From assembly GCA_944323345.1 (NCBI GenBank), contig CALUSC010000011.1, forward strand, positions 1-57,446: a stretch of 57,446 nt of DNA, read 5' to 3'. The DNA comes from an uncultured Bacteroidales bacterium (GTDB lineage Bacteria > Bacteroidota > Bacteroidia > Bacteroidales > UBA932). The first letter of the stretch is position 1; the number at the start of each line of letters is the position of its first letter. This document shows, one piece after another, positions 28,731 to 37,579 of the stretch. The translations under genes and the position numbers were made by a program. The notes below the pieces were generated by a model that saw only the letters and a list, made by a program, of their open reading frames with translations, searched no databases and was not told where the DNA came from.

Positions 28731-29570
28731 ATGAACAGAGAAGACCTTTACAGACAGATACAGTCTAAAAAGTCCATGCTTTGCGTGGGACTTGACGTGG
28801 ATTATTCCAAGATGCCTGAACATATCAAGGGACTTGCCACATCGGAAATCGCCATCAAGGGGAAGCTTTTCGGCGGCAAGGCCAGATCGATAATTGAATT
28901 CAACAAGGCCATAATCGATGCCACGGCGCCTTACTGCGTGGCCTACAAGCCTAATCTTGCGTTCTACGAATGTTATGGAAACGAGGGCGTCAGGGCATTG
29001 GAAGCTACGGTGGACTATATAAGGACGACATATCCTGAAATTTTCCTCATAGCGGATGCCAAGAGGGGTGATATCGGCAATACGGCCAGGATGTATGCTA
29101 AAGCGTTTTTCGAAACCATGGATTTCGATGCCGTCACCCTTTCGCCGTATATGGGACAGGACAGCATCCTCCCGTTCCTGGAATATAAGGACAAATGGGC
29201 TATCGTACTGGCGCTGACTTCGAATGCTTCGGCCGTGCAGTACCAGCTGTCGGAGAAGGACGGGAAACCTCTTTACCGGGCCGTCATAGAAGAAATGATG
29301 TCCATATCCACTCCTGACAACATGATGTTCGTCGTAGGCGCCACAAAGGCTGAGAAACTGGGTGAGATACGTTCTTTCTGTCCTGACAATTTCCTGTTGG
29401 TGCCGGGAGTCGGTGCGCAGGGCGGTTCGGCAGAGGAAGTCATCAGATACGGGGCGAACGATAAGGGCGGACTTCTTATAAACTCATCCCGCGGTGTCCT
29501 GTATGCGGATTCTACCGCGAATTTTGCCAGGGCGGCAGCCAAAGTGGCGTCGGAGACAGCCAGAATCTAG
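28731..29570 (+). CDS. pyrF: Orotidine 5'-phosphate decarboxylase, type 2
   Basis: A 279-residue TIM-barrel enzyme that converts OMP to UMP, the last step of pyrimidine synthesis. The type 2 (long) form is shown by the N-terminal LCVGLDVDYSKMP, FNKAIIDAT, and the catalytic DAKRGDIGNTA. The C-terminal phosphate loop reads LVPGVGAQGGS. It begins one base after the peptidase stop. Its 3' end overlaps the convergent AraC gene by 4 bases. Confidence 0.94.
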   Translation: MNREDLYRQIQSKKSMLCVGLDVDYSKMPEHIKGLATSEIAIKGKLFGGKARSIIEFNKAIIDATAPYCVAYKPNLAFYECYGNEGVRALEATVDYIRTTYPEIFLIADAKRGDIGNTARMYAKAFFETMDFDAVTLSPYMGQDSILPFLEYKDKWAIVLALTSNASAVQYQLSEKDGKPLYRAVIEEMMSISTPDNMMFVVGATKAEKLGEIRSFCPDNFLLVPGVGAQGGSAEEVIRYGANDKGGLLINSSRGVLYADSTANFARAAAKVASETARI

Positions 29571-30409
29571 AATTCGAATCTCATTCTGGCTTCTTTCGGA
29601 GTCATGCCCGTCTTGTCCTTGAAGAATTTGGCGAAGTGCGACGGGGTGGCGAATCCCAGATCATAGCTTATTTCCTGGATAGTGGAGGAGCTGGTCCTCA
29701 GCATGTTCTTCGCTTCCAGAACGGTATAGTCGTCTATCCAGGCTGAAGCAGTCCTGCCCGTGGATTCCTTGATGACCGCCGATAGGTATTTCGGAGTGAT
29801 ATTCATTTCCTGTGCGTAGAATTCCACCTTCCTGTGGTATTTGAAATTCTTCTCAAGCAGTCTTATGAATGCTCCGGCCACTTCTTCCTTATGCCTGTCC
29901 TTGCCTGTCCTGTTTTCAGGTTCGTGCAGCATTATGTTGCACGCTTCGTAGAACAGGATATTCATGTAGTTCCTGATAATCTGCTTTCTGAAGAAGTTAT
30001 CGTTTTCATTTACAAAACTTTTCAGATATCTGTGTATATGGCTGCACATGGTCATCTTTTCCGGACTCAGGAAATGCAGCGGGCACTCGTGCAGGATTCT
30101 GTAGAAATATATCTTCACCAGTCCCTGGGCCAGATTGTTGAATACCGGTTCGGTCACATTCATTATGTTGACCTTGAAATCCTCGCTTTTCCATGTATAA
30201 TAGAACGGTATTCCTGCGCCGATTGCCAGAAAGGAGTTTTCGGAAAGGGTGTATTCCCTGAATCTGACATTGAATTTTGCAGATCCCTGTATGCATAACA
30301 AGATGACTATGGAATCCGGCAGGCAATACCTGTCGCTGATGGAAACAGGCCTGATGAAAGTATTGTTTCCGGAATAATTGTCGTATAGCTTTACAAGATT
30401 ATCTTCCAT
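29567..30409 (-). CDS. AraC family transcriptional regulator
   Basis: A 280-residue protein with an N-terminal cupin-like sensor half and a C-terminal pair of helix-turn-helix motifs. These include EMNITPKYLSAVIKESTGRT and the second-helix signature ISYDLGFATPSHFAKFFKDK with TGMTPKEAR. It is transcribed divergently from the S9 peptidase gene, 260 bases away, which makes that gene a candidate target, though autoregulation alone is possible. The ligand is unknown. Confidence 0.9.
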   Translation of the reverse strand: MEDNLVKLYDNYSGNNTFIRPVSISDRYCLPDSIVILLCIQGSAKFNVRFREYTLSENSFLAIGAGIPFYYTWKSEDFKVNIMNVTEPVFNNLAQGLVKIYFYRILHECPLHFLSPEKMTMCSHIHRYLKSFVNENDNFFRKQIIRNYMNILFYEACNIMLHEPENRTGKDRHKEEVAGAFIRLLEKNFKYHRKVEFYAQEMNITPKYLSAVIKESTGRTASAWIDDYTVLEAKNMLRTSSSTIQEISYDLGFATPSHFAKFFKDKTGMTPKEARMRFEF

Positions 30410-30425
30410 GCAATGATTGTTTCTG

Positions 30426-30433
30426 CAAAAATA
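30426..30433 (-). promoter_or_regulatory. Candidate -7 element for the AraC regulator
   Basis: TATTTTTG followed by C on the minus strand, 16 bases before the ATG at 30409. No convincing -33 element is visible. Confidence 0.4.
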
Positions 30434-30554
30434 GACAAAAAAGGAAAATTATGATATAATATACGTGTTTTATGATATATTTTCCAAGAAAAAATGACAA
30501 CATTTGCAAAGTCTTTCGGGACACACACACATTCAATTCTAATATTTTCTTTTC

Positions 30555-30594
30555 AGGCAGGCCCAGTTTGCATTCTGTGCTTGCCTTCTTTTTT
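30555..30594 (+). terminator. Rho-independent terminator-like hairpin with no upstream gene
   Basis: 30555-30566 (AGGCAGGCCCAG) pairs with 30575-30586 (CTGTGCTTGCCT) with one G-U pair and one mismatch, an 8-base loop, then TCTTTTTT. It points right, inside the divergent region between the AraC and S9 genes, where no rightward gene precedes it. It could end a small RNA or act on readthrough. Confidence 0.55.
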
Positions 30595-30625
30595 ATTGCC
30601 GGAGACGGTATTTTGATTAATTTAG
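30595..30625 (+). promoter_or_regulatory. Candidate promoter for the S9 peptidase
   Basis: ATTG at 30595-30598, a 19-base spacer, and TAATTTAG at 30618-30625 followed by C. The -7 element has one mismatch to TAnnTTTG. It starts right after the terminator-like hairpin. Confidence 0.5.
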
Positions 30626-30670
30626 CGTCCTGAAAACTTACGGTATTGTTCCACAAAAATATTGAACTAT

Positions 30671-32836
30671 ATGAATGGTATGAAAATCAGTGTCATCTCT
30701 CTCTTTCTGGCCTTTGTGTCGGGAATCTTCGCCGATGCCCAGCCCGGTGTCATAGGCACATATCCCGAAAACAAGCTTTCGTCCAGGATGCTGACGATGG
30801 AGGAAGCAGTGCTGGGACCGGAACTTGTCCCGGAAAACATATCCGTGATATGGCGGCCGGAGAGTCATCTTATGACCCGATTCGAGGAAGGTGCCCTTAT
30901 AGGACAGAATCCTCTTTCAGGGGCTGATGAAGAATTGCTGTCTGCAGATGACCTGAAAGAAATTACCGGAGAGGAACTTCCGTATTTCGTCGGCTGGGTC
31001 TCACATGATGTGGCCGCATTCCAGGCCGGCGATGACGTTTTTCTCGTATGTGTCCCGGCCGGAACACTCGAAGCGAATTTCAGGATTCCGGAAGGGGCGT
31101 CAGGCTTTCTGCTCAACAAGGCCGGCTGTCATCCTTTCACGAAAGAAAACGGTCTTTATTTCTGCGATAATTCCGGCAATGTTTATCCTGTAGCGACATC
31201 TCCGGACAAAAACATAATTTACGGCCAGTTCGTCAGCCGGAACGAATTCGGAATCATGAAAGGCATTTTCCTGTCGCGCTCAGGGAAGAAACTGGCTTTC
31301 TACCGCAAGGACGAGACTGCCGTCGGGACATTCCCTCTTCTCGACATCAATACCAGGACAGGATCTCTCATGGAACTCAAATACCCTATGGCCGGCATGG
31401 CTTCCGAGAACGTGCGTGTAGGCGTCTATGATTTTTCATCCAATTCGACAGTATATCTCGACTGCGATGATTTCGGATATGACCAGTATCTCGCAGGCAT
31501 CACATGGACTCCGGATGAGAGGCACATTCTCGTGCAGGTGCTGGACAGAAGCCAGAAACACTTGAGGCTGAATATGTACGATTCATCCACAGGGAAGTAT
31601 TGCAGGACGCTTCTGACAGAAGACAACGACAGATACGTCGAACCTCAGGATCCTGTATGGTTTCTCCGGGGAAGCGACAGCCGTTTCATATACAGGACGG
31701 ACAACAGGGACGGATACCGGAATCTCTACCTGTGTGATCTGGAGGGAAACATAAAGAGACTTACAGTTACCGATGCAGATGTGGCCTATGCAGGAAATGA
31801 CGGCCGCAGGGTATATTACACCTCTGCGGAGATATCCCCGGTAGAGAATCACCTGTTCAGCGTGGATGTTAGGACGGGGAAGGTTTCCAGGCATACATGG
31901 GCTGAGGGATGGCATGAAGTGAGTCTCAGTCCGGACTATGAATATTTCATAGACAATTACAGCAGCCTGAATGTGCCGCGTATAGTAGACCTGTGCGAAG
32001 TTTCCGGAACCGGGAGAGAGAATCTCCTCACCGCCCAGGATCCGGTGGCTGCCTTCCATTTCTGTGAGATTTCCCTGGGCAAGGTGAGAAGCGCCGACGG
32101 CAAGTATGATAATTATTACCGGCTTGTCAAGCCGAAAGACTTCGACCCGTCCCGGAAATATCCGGTCATCGTCTATGTCTACGGCGGTCCTCATTCCCAG
32201 ATGGTAAGGAATACCTGGCTTGCCGAACTCCGAAGATGGGAGATGCTTATGGCCCAGAAAGGCTACCTGGTTTACGTTCAGGACGGCCGCGGTACCCAGA
32301 ACAGGGGAGCGGAATACGAGAAAGCCATTTACGGCCGGTGCGGACAGGCGGAAATGGCCGACCAGATGGAAGGGATAAGGATGCTGTCCGGGCTGCCTTA
32401 TGTGGACAAGGACAGGATAGGCGTACACGGGTGGAGTTACGGCGGTTTCATGACCATATCGCTCATAACTACGTATCCGGACATTTTCAAAGTGGCAGTG
32501 GCGGGAGGCCCTGTCATAGACTGGAAATGGTATGAAGTGATGTACGGAGAACGCTATATGGGGAATCCGTCCACGAATCCGGAGGGGTATGCCCTCACCA
32601 GCCTTATCGGCAAGGCCGGGAACCTGAAAGGCAAACTGCTGATCTGCCAGGGTGCAGTCGATAACGTAGTCCTTTGGCAGCACAGTCTCAACTTCATCAG
32701 AGAGTGCATCAGGAATAATGTCCAGGTGGATTATTTCCCCTATCCGTGCGCCCAGCACAATGTCATGGGAAAGGACAGGATTCATCTCATGGACAAGGTA
32801 ACCATGTACTTCGACGACTATTTGATTGCACGATAA
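30671..32836 (+). CDS. Exported S9 family peptidase (dipeptidyl peptidase IV-like)
   Basis: A 721-residue protein with a signal peptide (MKISVISLFLAFVSGIFADA region, cleavage near AQ), a beta-propeller DPP-IV N-terminal domain (about 30-480) and an alpha/beta hydrolase domain. The catalytic triad is Ser589 (GWSYGGF), Asp664 (GAVDNV) and His696 (CAQHNVMG), numbered from the ATG at 30671. The preceding KYPVIVYVYGGPHSQ and RGTQNRGAEYEK segments are typical of DPP-IV. It likely removes N-terminal dipeptides in the periplasm. The TTG at 30662 and ATG at 30680 are alternative starts. An AraC regulator is divergent and a terminator overlaps the stop. Confidence 0.9.
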   Translation: MNGMKISVISLFLAFVSGIFADAQPGVIGTYPENKLSSRMLTMEEAVLGPELVPENISVIWRPESHLMTRFEEGALIGQNPLSGADEELLSADDLKEITGEELPYFVGWVSHDVAAFQAGDDVFLVCVPAGTLEANFRIPEGASGFLLNKAGCHPFTKENGLYFCDNSGNVYPVATSPDKNIIYGQFVSRNEFGIMKGIFLSRSGKKLAFYRKDETAVGTFPLLDINTRTGSLMELKYPMAGMASENVRVGVYDFSSNSTVYLDCDDFGYDQYLAGITWTPDERHILVQVLDRSQKHLRLNMYDSSTGKYCRTLLTEDNDRYVEPQDPVWFLRGSDSRFIYRTDNRDGYRNLYLCDLEGNIKRLTVTDADVAYAGNDGRRVYYTSAEISPVENHLFSVDVRTGKVSRHTWAEGWHEVSLSPDYEYFIDNYSSLNVPRIVDLCEVSGTGRENLLTAQDPVAAFHFCEISLGKVRSADGKYDNYYRLVKPKDFDPSRKYPVIVYVYGGPHSQMVRNTWLAELRRWEMLMAQKGYLVYVQDGRGTQNRGAEYEKAIYGRCGQAEMADQMEGIRMLSGLPYVDKDRIGVHGWSYGGFMTISLITTYPDIFKVAVAGGPVIDWKWYEVMYGERYMGNPSTNPEGYALTSLIGKAGNLKGKLLICQGAVDNVVLWQHSLNFIRECIRNNVQVDYFPYPCAQHNVMGKDRIHLMDKVTMYFDDYLIAR

Positions 32837-32860
32837 TTTTATCGTGCAATTATTGTTTTA
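32825..32860 (+). terminator. Rho-independent terminator overlapping the S9 peptidase stop
   Basis: A perfect 10-base stem pairs ATTGCACGAT (32825-32834) with ATCGTGCAAT (32841-32850), with an AATTTT loop and a T-rich tail. The left arm includes the last codons and the first base of the stop. Confidence 0.75.
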
Positions 32861-32883
32861 ATGGATATAACTGCTTACATTTG
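32853..32883 (+). promoter_or_regulatory. Promoter of the hydrolase-lplA-gcv operon
   Basis: TTG at 32853-32855, a 20-base spacer, then TACATTTG at 32876-32883. The spacing and -7 match the Bacteroidota consensus. The ATG follows 38 bases later. It overlaps the tail of the preceding terminator. Confidence 0.7.
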
Positions 32884-32921
32884 ATAGACCGCTTGAATAT
32901 ACGTTAAAACAATAACCAGCC

Positions 32922-34016
32922 ATGAATCTTAAACATAAATTGGTATTGTCTGCCGCCGTTGTCCTTTCGGCGGCAGCGGGTCAGGACATGAATGCCTGCA
33001 CCGGAATTTCTCTGGTTTCAAGAGACACGAGCCATGTCCTCGCAAGAACTTGCGAATGGGGCGGAAGTTTCCTCCAGAGCAGGTACGTAGTGGTGCCGCG
33101 AGGCTATACCCAGACTGCATTTACTCCGGAAGGGAAAGACGGACTCAGCTTTACCGCAAAGTACGGTTATGTCGGAATTTCAGTAATGCAGGATGAATTC
33201 GTGACAGAAGGCCTGAATGAGGCAGGACTGTCTGCGGGTCTTTTCTTTTTCCCGGGATACGGCCGGTATGAGGCTTTCGATGCTTCCGTCAAATCTTCGA
33301 CTCTGGTAGACGTGCAGCTTGCCGCGTGGATTCTGGGAAGTTTCTCTACGGTAGACGAGGTCATTGCCGCCATAGACAGGATACATGTCGTGGCACTGAG
33401 TCCCGAGACCCAGACAGCCCACTGGAGAATCGGCGATGCCAGCGGCCGCCAGGCGGTCCTCGAAATCGTGGACGGGAAACCCGTATTTCATGAAAACAAG
33501 CTCGGAGTCCTGACCAATTCGCCGGGATTCGAATGGCAGATGACGAATCTGAACAATTATGTGAATCTTTATCCGGGCAATGCGGCTCCGCAGAATCTGG
33601 CCGACGGCGTTACCCTGGCTTCTTTCGGGGCCGGAACCGGATTCAGGGGCATACCGGGCGATGTCACCCCGCCGTCGCGCTTTGTCAGGGCGGCATTTTA
33701 CAAGGCTACCGCACCTCAGTACGATACAGGTTTCGAGACAGTGAAGGAGACTTTCCAGATATTGAACAATTTCGATATCCCTATCGGAATCGAGCATGGA
33801 ACATCGTCGGGCCCTCTTCCTGAGAATCTGCCGAGCGCTACGCAGTGGACCACTTCATCAGACCTGAAAGCCATGCGTTTCTATTACAGGACAGCCTGGA
33901 ATTCGACTATCAGGTGCATTGATCTCAAAAGTATCCGCTTCGACAGGACAGGGTTCGTCTCAGAACCTCTCGACAAAGTAATGGACCAGCCGGTAGAATT
34001 CATAAAGGTGAAATGA
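32922..34016 (+). CDS. Choloylglycine hydrolase family protein (bile salt hydrolase / penicillin V acylase type), exported
   Basis: A 364-residue Ntn hydrolase. A signal-like N-terminus (MNLKHKLVLSAAVVLSAAAG) leads to Cys26 in NACTGISLVS, the nucleophile freed by processing. Counting Cys26 as 1, Arg42 is residue 17 and Asn199 (TNSPGFEWQ) is residue 174. The SRFVR motif at 252-256 supplies the transition-state Arg. A Glu (45) stands where many bile salt hydrolases have Asp (RNMD, here RTCE). The family cleaves the amide of glycine- or taurine-conjugated bile acids, or of penicillin V and acyl-homoserine lactones. It shares an ATGA junction with lplA and so heads the glycine cleavage operon, which favours glycine conjugates. 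The substrate is not proven. Confidence 0.85.
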   Translation: MNLKHKLVLSAAVVLSAAAGQDMNACTGISLVSRDTSHVLARTCEWGGSFLQSRYVVVPRGYTQTAFTPEGKDGLSFTAKYGYVGISVMQDEFVTEGLNEAGLSAGLFFFPGYGRYEAFDASVKSSTLVDVQLAAWILGSFSTVDEVIAAIDRIHVVALSPETQTAHWRIGDASGRQAVLEIVDGKPVFHENKLGVLTNSPGFEWQMTNLNNYVNLYPGNAAPQNLADGVTLASFGAGTGFRGIPGDVTPPSRFVRAAFYKATAPQYDTGFETVKETFQILNNFDIPIGIEHGTSSGPLPENLPSATQWTTSSDLKAMRFYYRTAWNSTIRCIDLKSIRFDRTGFVSEPLDKVMDQPVEFIKVK

Positions 34017-34768
34017 AGCATCTGCTTTTCCCCTGTCCGGACGTACCGCGTCCGCTGCCCTTTTATCTGGCTGCCGAAGAATATCTCGCCAGAAATTTTC
34101 ATGACGGTTTTTTCTTCATCTGGCAGACGGATCCGGCCGTGATTTTCGGACGGAACCAGCATATGGAGACTGAAGTGAATCTGCCTTTCTGCCGGCAGGA
34201 GGGTATCGGGGTTTTCAGACGCAAGAGCGGCGGAGGCTGCGTGTATGCCGACCGGGGGAATCTTATGGTTTCCGCCGTGACCGGAGGGAATGACAGGATG
34301 TTTGTTTTCAGCAGTTTCATATCATTGCTGGCGCTTTCGCTCAGGAAGCTCGGCTTCGATGCCTGGCCGTCAGGACGCAACGATATAACAGTATCGGGCA
34401 GGAAAGTGTCGGGCAGTGCATTCTACAGTACCGGTTCCCGGAACATCATCCATGCCACCCTGCTTTGCGATTCGGACCTGGACCGGATGCAGATGGCCAT
34501 AACCCCGCCGGAAAGTAAACTCAGGGCCAAAGGCATTGCCTCGGTGAGGCAAAGGGTGGCGAATCTGTCGGATTTCGGCAGGGCTGACCAGGATACTGTC
34601 AGGGCGGAACTCGTCGGGTCGTTCTGTGACGGAGAGACGGAGCTTTCGCCGGAAGATGTCCGCAGGATCGAAAATATCGTGGCATCCTATCTGGATGCAG
34701 ACTTTATAGAAAGAGGAAAAATACCGCATAATCATCATGGAAACACTGAAGAAAACCTGTTTGTATGA
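34013..34768 (+). CDS. lplA: Lipoate-protein ligase A family
   Basis: A 251-residue BPL/LplA-fold enzyme with the lipoate-binding RRKSGGGCVYADRGNLMVS loop and the catalytic-lysine segment SGRKVSGSAFY. It attaches lipoate to the GcvH protein encoded just downstream. The small accessory C-terminal domain of full-length LplA appears reduced (about 45 residues after the SVRQRVANLSDF segment), so it may be an amidotransferase or a compact ligase. Its start overlaps the hydrolase stop (ATGA), and its last 32 bases overlap the start of gcvT. Confidence 0.85.
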   Translation: MKHLLFPCPDVPRPLPFYLAAEEYLARNFHDGFFFIWQTDPAVIFGRNQHMETEVNLPFCRQEGIGVFRRKSGGGCVYADRGNLMVSAVTGGNDRMFVFSSFISLLALSLRKLGFDAWPSGRNDITVSGRKVSGSAFYSTGSRNIIHATLLCDSDLDRMQMAITPPESKLRAKGIASVRQRVANLSDFGRADQDTVRAELVGSFCDGETELSPEDVRRIENIVASYLDADFIERGKIPHNHHGNTEENLFV

Positions 34769-35831
34769 CATTCATACGGAGCTCGGTGCGCAGATGAGTC
34801 CGTTCGGAGGATTCATCATGCCCATACAGTATTCGGACATTGCAGTGGAGCACAATGCAGTCAGGCAGCACTGCGGGATGTTCGATGTCTCACACATGGG
34901 GGAGATATTCATATCCGGGCCTGATTCGGAAGCATTCGTAAACCATATTTTCACTAACGATGTCAGGGCGTTGCAGCCTGGCCATATCCAGTATGGAATG
35001 ATGCTGTATCCTGAGGGAGGGACTGTCGACGACCTTCTGGTGTACAGAATGCCTGAGAAGGATACGTGGCTGCTGGTAGTCAATGCCTCCAATATAACGA
35101 AGGATTACGGATGGATATCCCGGGCTGCCCGGACGTGGAATGTGGACGTCTCCGACAGGTCCGGAGATTTCGGCCAGATAGCCTTGCAGGGTCCTGAATC
35201 CGAGCAAACCGTTTACGATGTTCTGGGACTGGATCTGTCGGATCTGGTTTTCTATACTTTCAGGGAGGTGGAGTACGGCGGTGAGACAGTGATTGCGAGC
35301 CGGAGCGGATATACGGGCGAAGACGGTTTCGAATTTTATGCTTCCGAAGGCATCATACGGAAAATATGGAAGACCCTGCTCGGTGCGAAGGTGACACCAT
35401 GCGGCCTGGGCTGTCGCGATACCCTGCGTTTCGAGGTCGGCCTCCCTTTGTACGGGCATGAACTCGGAGAGGATATTTCCCCGCTTGAAGCCGGGCTCGG
35501 CATTTTCGTAAAAACAGAAAAGCCGGACTTTATCGGCAGGGAAGCTGTCCTGGCATTGAAAGATTCCGGACTCCGACGCAAACTGGTAGGCATAGAACTT
35601 TCCGACAAGGCTATTCCACGTGCAGGATATCCCGTCGAATCCGACGGCAGACAGATAGGGGAGGTGACTACCGGCTATAATTCGATTTCCACGGGAAAAA
35701 GTGTCTGCATGGCCTTCGTGGAAACAGCATACGGCACTCCCGGGACGGCCGTAGGAATCCATATACGGAAAAAGGTCTTTCCAGGAACAGTGTGCAGGAA
35801 AAGCTTCTACGATAAGAAATACAGGAAATAA
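34737..35831 (+). CDS. gcvT: Glycine cleavage system T protein (aminomethyltransferase)
   Basis: A 364-residue folate-dependent enzyme. It moves the aminomethyl carbon from lipoyl-GcvH to tetrahydrofolate, releasing ammonia. It begins METLKKTCLYDIHTELGAQ and contains FDVSHMGEI, SRSGYTGEDGFE and the C-terminal EVTTGYNS barrel domain, all standard GcvT features. Length is normal. The start lies inside the end of lplA, a 32-base overlap that is unusually long, but no later in-frame start keeps the family N-terminus. Confidence 0.94.
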   Translation: METLKKTCLYDIHTELGAQMSPFGGFIMPIQYSDIAVEHNAVRQHCGMFDVSHMGEIFISGPDSEAFVNHIFTNDVRALQPGHIQYGMMLYPEGGTVDDLLVYRMPEKDTWLLVVNASNITKDYGWISRAARTWNVDVSDRSGDFGQIALQGPESEQTVYDVLGLDLSDLVFYTFREVEYGGETVIASRSGYTGEDGFEFYASEGIIRKIWKTLLGAKVTPCGLGCRDTLRFEVGLPLYGHELGEDISPLEAGLGIFVKTEKPDFIGREAVLALKDSGLRRKLVGIELSDKAIPRAGYPVESDGRQIGEVTTGYNSISTGKSVCMAFVETAYGTPGTAVGIHIRKKVFPGTVCRKSFYDKKYRK

Positions 35832-35853
35832 CAACCAATTAAACATAAAGGCA

Positions 35854-36240
35854 ATGAGCAAGATACAAGAAGGCCTGCTTTATAGTGGCTCGCATGAATG
35901 GGTAAAAACGGATGGCGACATCGCCACGATAGGAATTTCCGATTTCGCACAGAAATCCATGGGCAATATTGTCTATGTAGATATGCCGGAAGAGGATGAC
36001 GAAGTATTTCGCGATGAAGAATTCGGAGCTGTGGAAAGCGTGAAAGCCGCAAGTGATCTTTATTCGCCCGTATCCGGCACTGTAGTGGAGAGGAACGCCG
36101 CCCTGGAAGATGAACCTGGACTTCTGAACCGGGATGCCTATGCCAACTGGATAATAAAGGTGAGAATGAGCGATCCTTCGGAAACGGAATCTCTTATGGA
36201 TGCTGCGGCATACACTGAATTCCTTTCAAAACAGGAATAG
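35854..36240 (+). CDS. gcvH: Glycine cleavage system H protein (lipoyl carrier)
   Basis: A 128-residue lipoyl-domain protein with the lipoylation site ESVKAASDLYSPVSG (Lys64). It carries the aminomethyl group between P, T and L proteins. The neighbouring lplA gene is the obvious source of its lipoate. It starts 22 bases after gcvT. Confidence 0.96.
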   Translation: MSKIQEGLLYSGSHEWVKTDGDIATIGISDFAQKSMGNIVYVDMPEEDDEVFRDEEFGAVESVKAASDLYSPVSGTVVERNAALEDEPGLLNRDAYANWIIKVRMSDPSETESLMDAAAYTEFLSKQE

Positions 36241-36242
36241 TC

Positions 36243-37577
36243 ATGGGCTTTGCATATTTCCCGGATACTGAGGAGGATATCCGTGCGATGCTCTCCCGAA
36301 TAGGTGTCGCTTCTCTCGATGCCCTTTATTCCGATGTCCCATGCGACGTGCTTTTCAAGGGCGAATTCGACATTCCTGATGCCATGTCCGAAATGGAGGT
36401 ACGCCGCCGTTTCAGTGAACTGGCGTCGCGTAATACCGCATTGACAGTCTTCTGCGGTGCAGGCGCTTACGACCATTATTCTCCGGCGGTCATCCAGTCC
36501 GTCATATCGAGATCCGAATTTCTAACCTCATATACACCCTATCAGGCTGAGGTGTCCCAGGGGACGTTGAGGTATATCTTCGAGTTCCAGTCAATGATGG
36601 CCGGACTTACGGACATGGACTGTTCCAATGCTTCCATGTATGACGGCCCTACTTCTGCCGCCGAAGCGGCAATGATGTCGGTCGCATGTTCCAGGAGGAA
36701 AAACAAGGTACTCCTGTCGGAAGCCCTTTTTCCTCACGTACTCCAGGTCGTGGAAACTTATTGCAGGTATCACGGTACCGAGACCTGCGTCATTCCCATG
36801 AAGGACGGTGTCACGGATATCGCGGCCATTGAGGCTGCACTTGCTTCCGGAAATGTGGCCGGAATCATGGTGCCCGGCATAAACAGGTTCGGTATCATCG
36901 AGGACCTGACAGGCCTTGCCGGAGCCGTACATGATTCCGGAGCCCTGCTGATAATGTATTCCGATCCGTCATCTCTTGCCGTGATAAGGACTCCTGGCGA
37001 ATGGGGCGCCGACATTGTCTGCGGGGATGCGCAGACACTCGGAATACCGTTGAATTTCGGCGGTCCGTATCTGGGATTCCTGTGCTGCAGGAAAGAATTT
37101 GTCAGGAAGATGCCTGGACGCATCGTAGGGGAGACCGTTGATGCAGGCGGGAAAAGATGTTATGTACTTACGCTACAGGCCCGAGAACAGCATATCCGCA
37201 GGGAGAAGGCGACGAGCAATATCTGTTCGAACCAGTCCCTGATGGCATTATATGTGACGGTGTATCTTTCTCTTATGGGGCCACAGGGCCTGAAACGTGT
37301 AAACGGACTGTCGTATGGCGGCGCGCATTATCTGCATTCGGAACTGCTCCGGACAGGGCTTTTCGAAGATCCTTTCGGCAAGCCGTTCCTGAAAGAATTT
37401 GCACTCAGGTCCGCCATTCCTGCCGGACGGTTGCAGAAAGCGCTTCTGGACCGTGGCATTTTCGGAGCCCTCTCATGCGGGGAAGATCTGGTGTCGTTCT
37501 GCGTGACGGAAAACAGGACGAAAGAAGAGGCCGACCGGCTGGTGGATGCCGTATTGTCTTGTTCATCAAAAAGCTGA
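36243..37577 (+). CDS. gcvPA: Glycine dehydrogenase (decarboxylating) subunit 1
   Basis: A 444-residue protein forming the N-terminal half of the P protein. Characteristic segments are FCGAGAYDHYSPAVIQSV, YTPYQAEVSQGTLRYIFEFQ and GRIVGETVDAGGKRCYVLTL, followed by REQHIRREKATSNICSNQ. With GcvPB it decarboxylates glycine and loads GcvH. The two-subunit P protein is typical of Firmicutes, archaea and Thermotogae; the single-chain GcvP is the form I associate with Bacteroides. It starts 2 bases after gcvH and gcvPB follows after 2 bases. Confidence 0.94.
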   Translation: MGFAYFPDTEEDIRAMLSRIGVASLDALYSDVPCDVLFKGEFDIPDAMSEMEVRRRFSELASRNTALTVFCGAGAYDHYSPAVIQSVISRSEFLTSYTPYQAEVSQGTLRYIFEFQSMMAGLTDMDCSNASMYDGPTSAAEAAMMSVACSRRKNKVLLSEALFPHVLQVVETYCRYHGTETCVIPMKDGVTDIAAIEAALASGNVAGIMVPGINRFGIIEDLTGLAGAVHDSGALLIMYSDPSSLAVIRTPGEWGADIVCGDAQTLGIPLNFGGPYLGFLCCRKEFVRKMPGRIVGETVDAGGKRCYVLTLQAREQHIRREKATSNICSNQSLMALYVTVYLSLMGPQGLKRVNGLSYGGAHYLHSELLRTGLFEDPFGKPFLKEFALRSAIPAGRLQKALLDRGIFGALSCGEDLVSFCVTENRTKEEADRLVDAVLSCSSKS

Positions 37578-37579
37578 TT

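Noticed and set aside
30494-30616. 40-codon leader peptide-like frame in the AraC/S9 region
   Set aside because: Weak ribosome binding site, no run of regulatory codons, and it reads through the terminator hairpin.
37157-37579. Upstream extension of the gcvPB frame by about 141 codons
   Set aside because: It overlaps the certain gcvPA gene in another frame; the family N-terminus begins at 37580.
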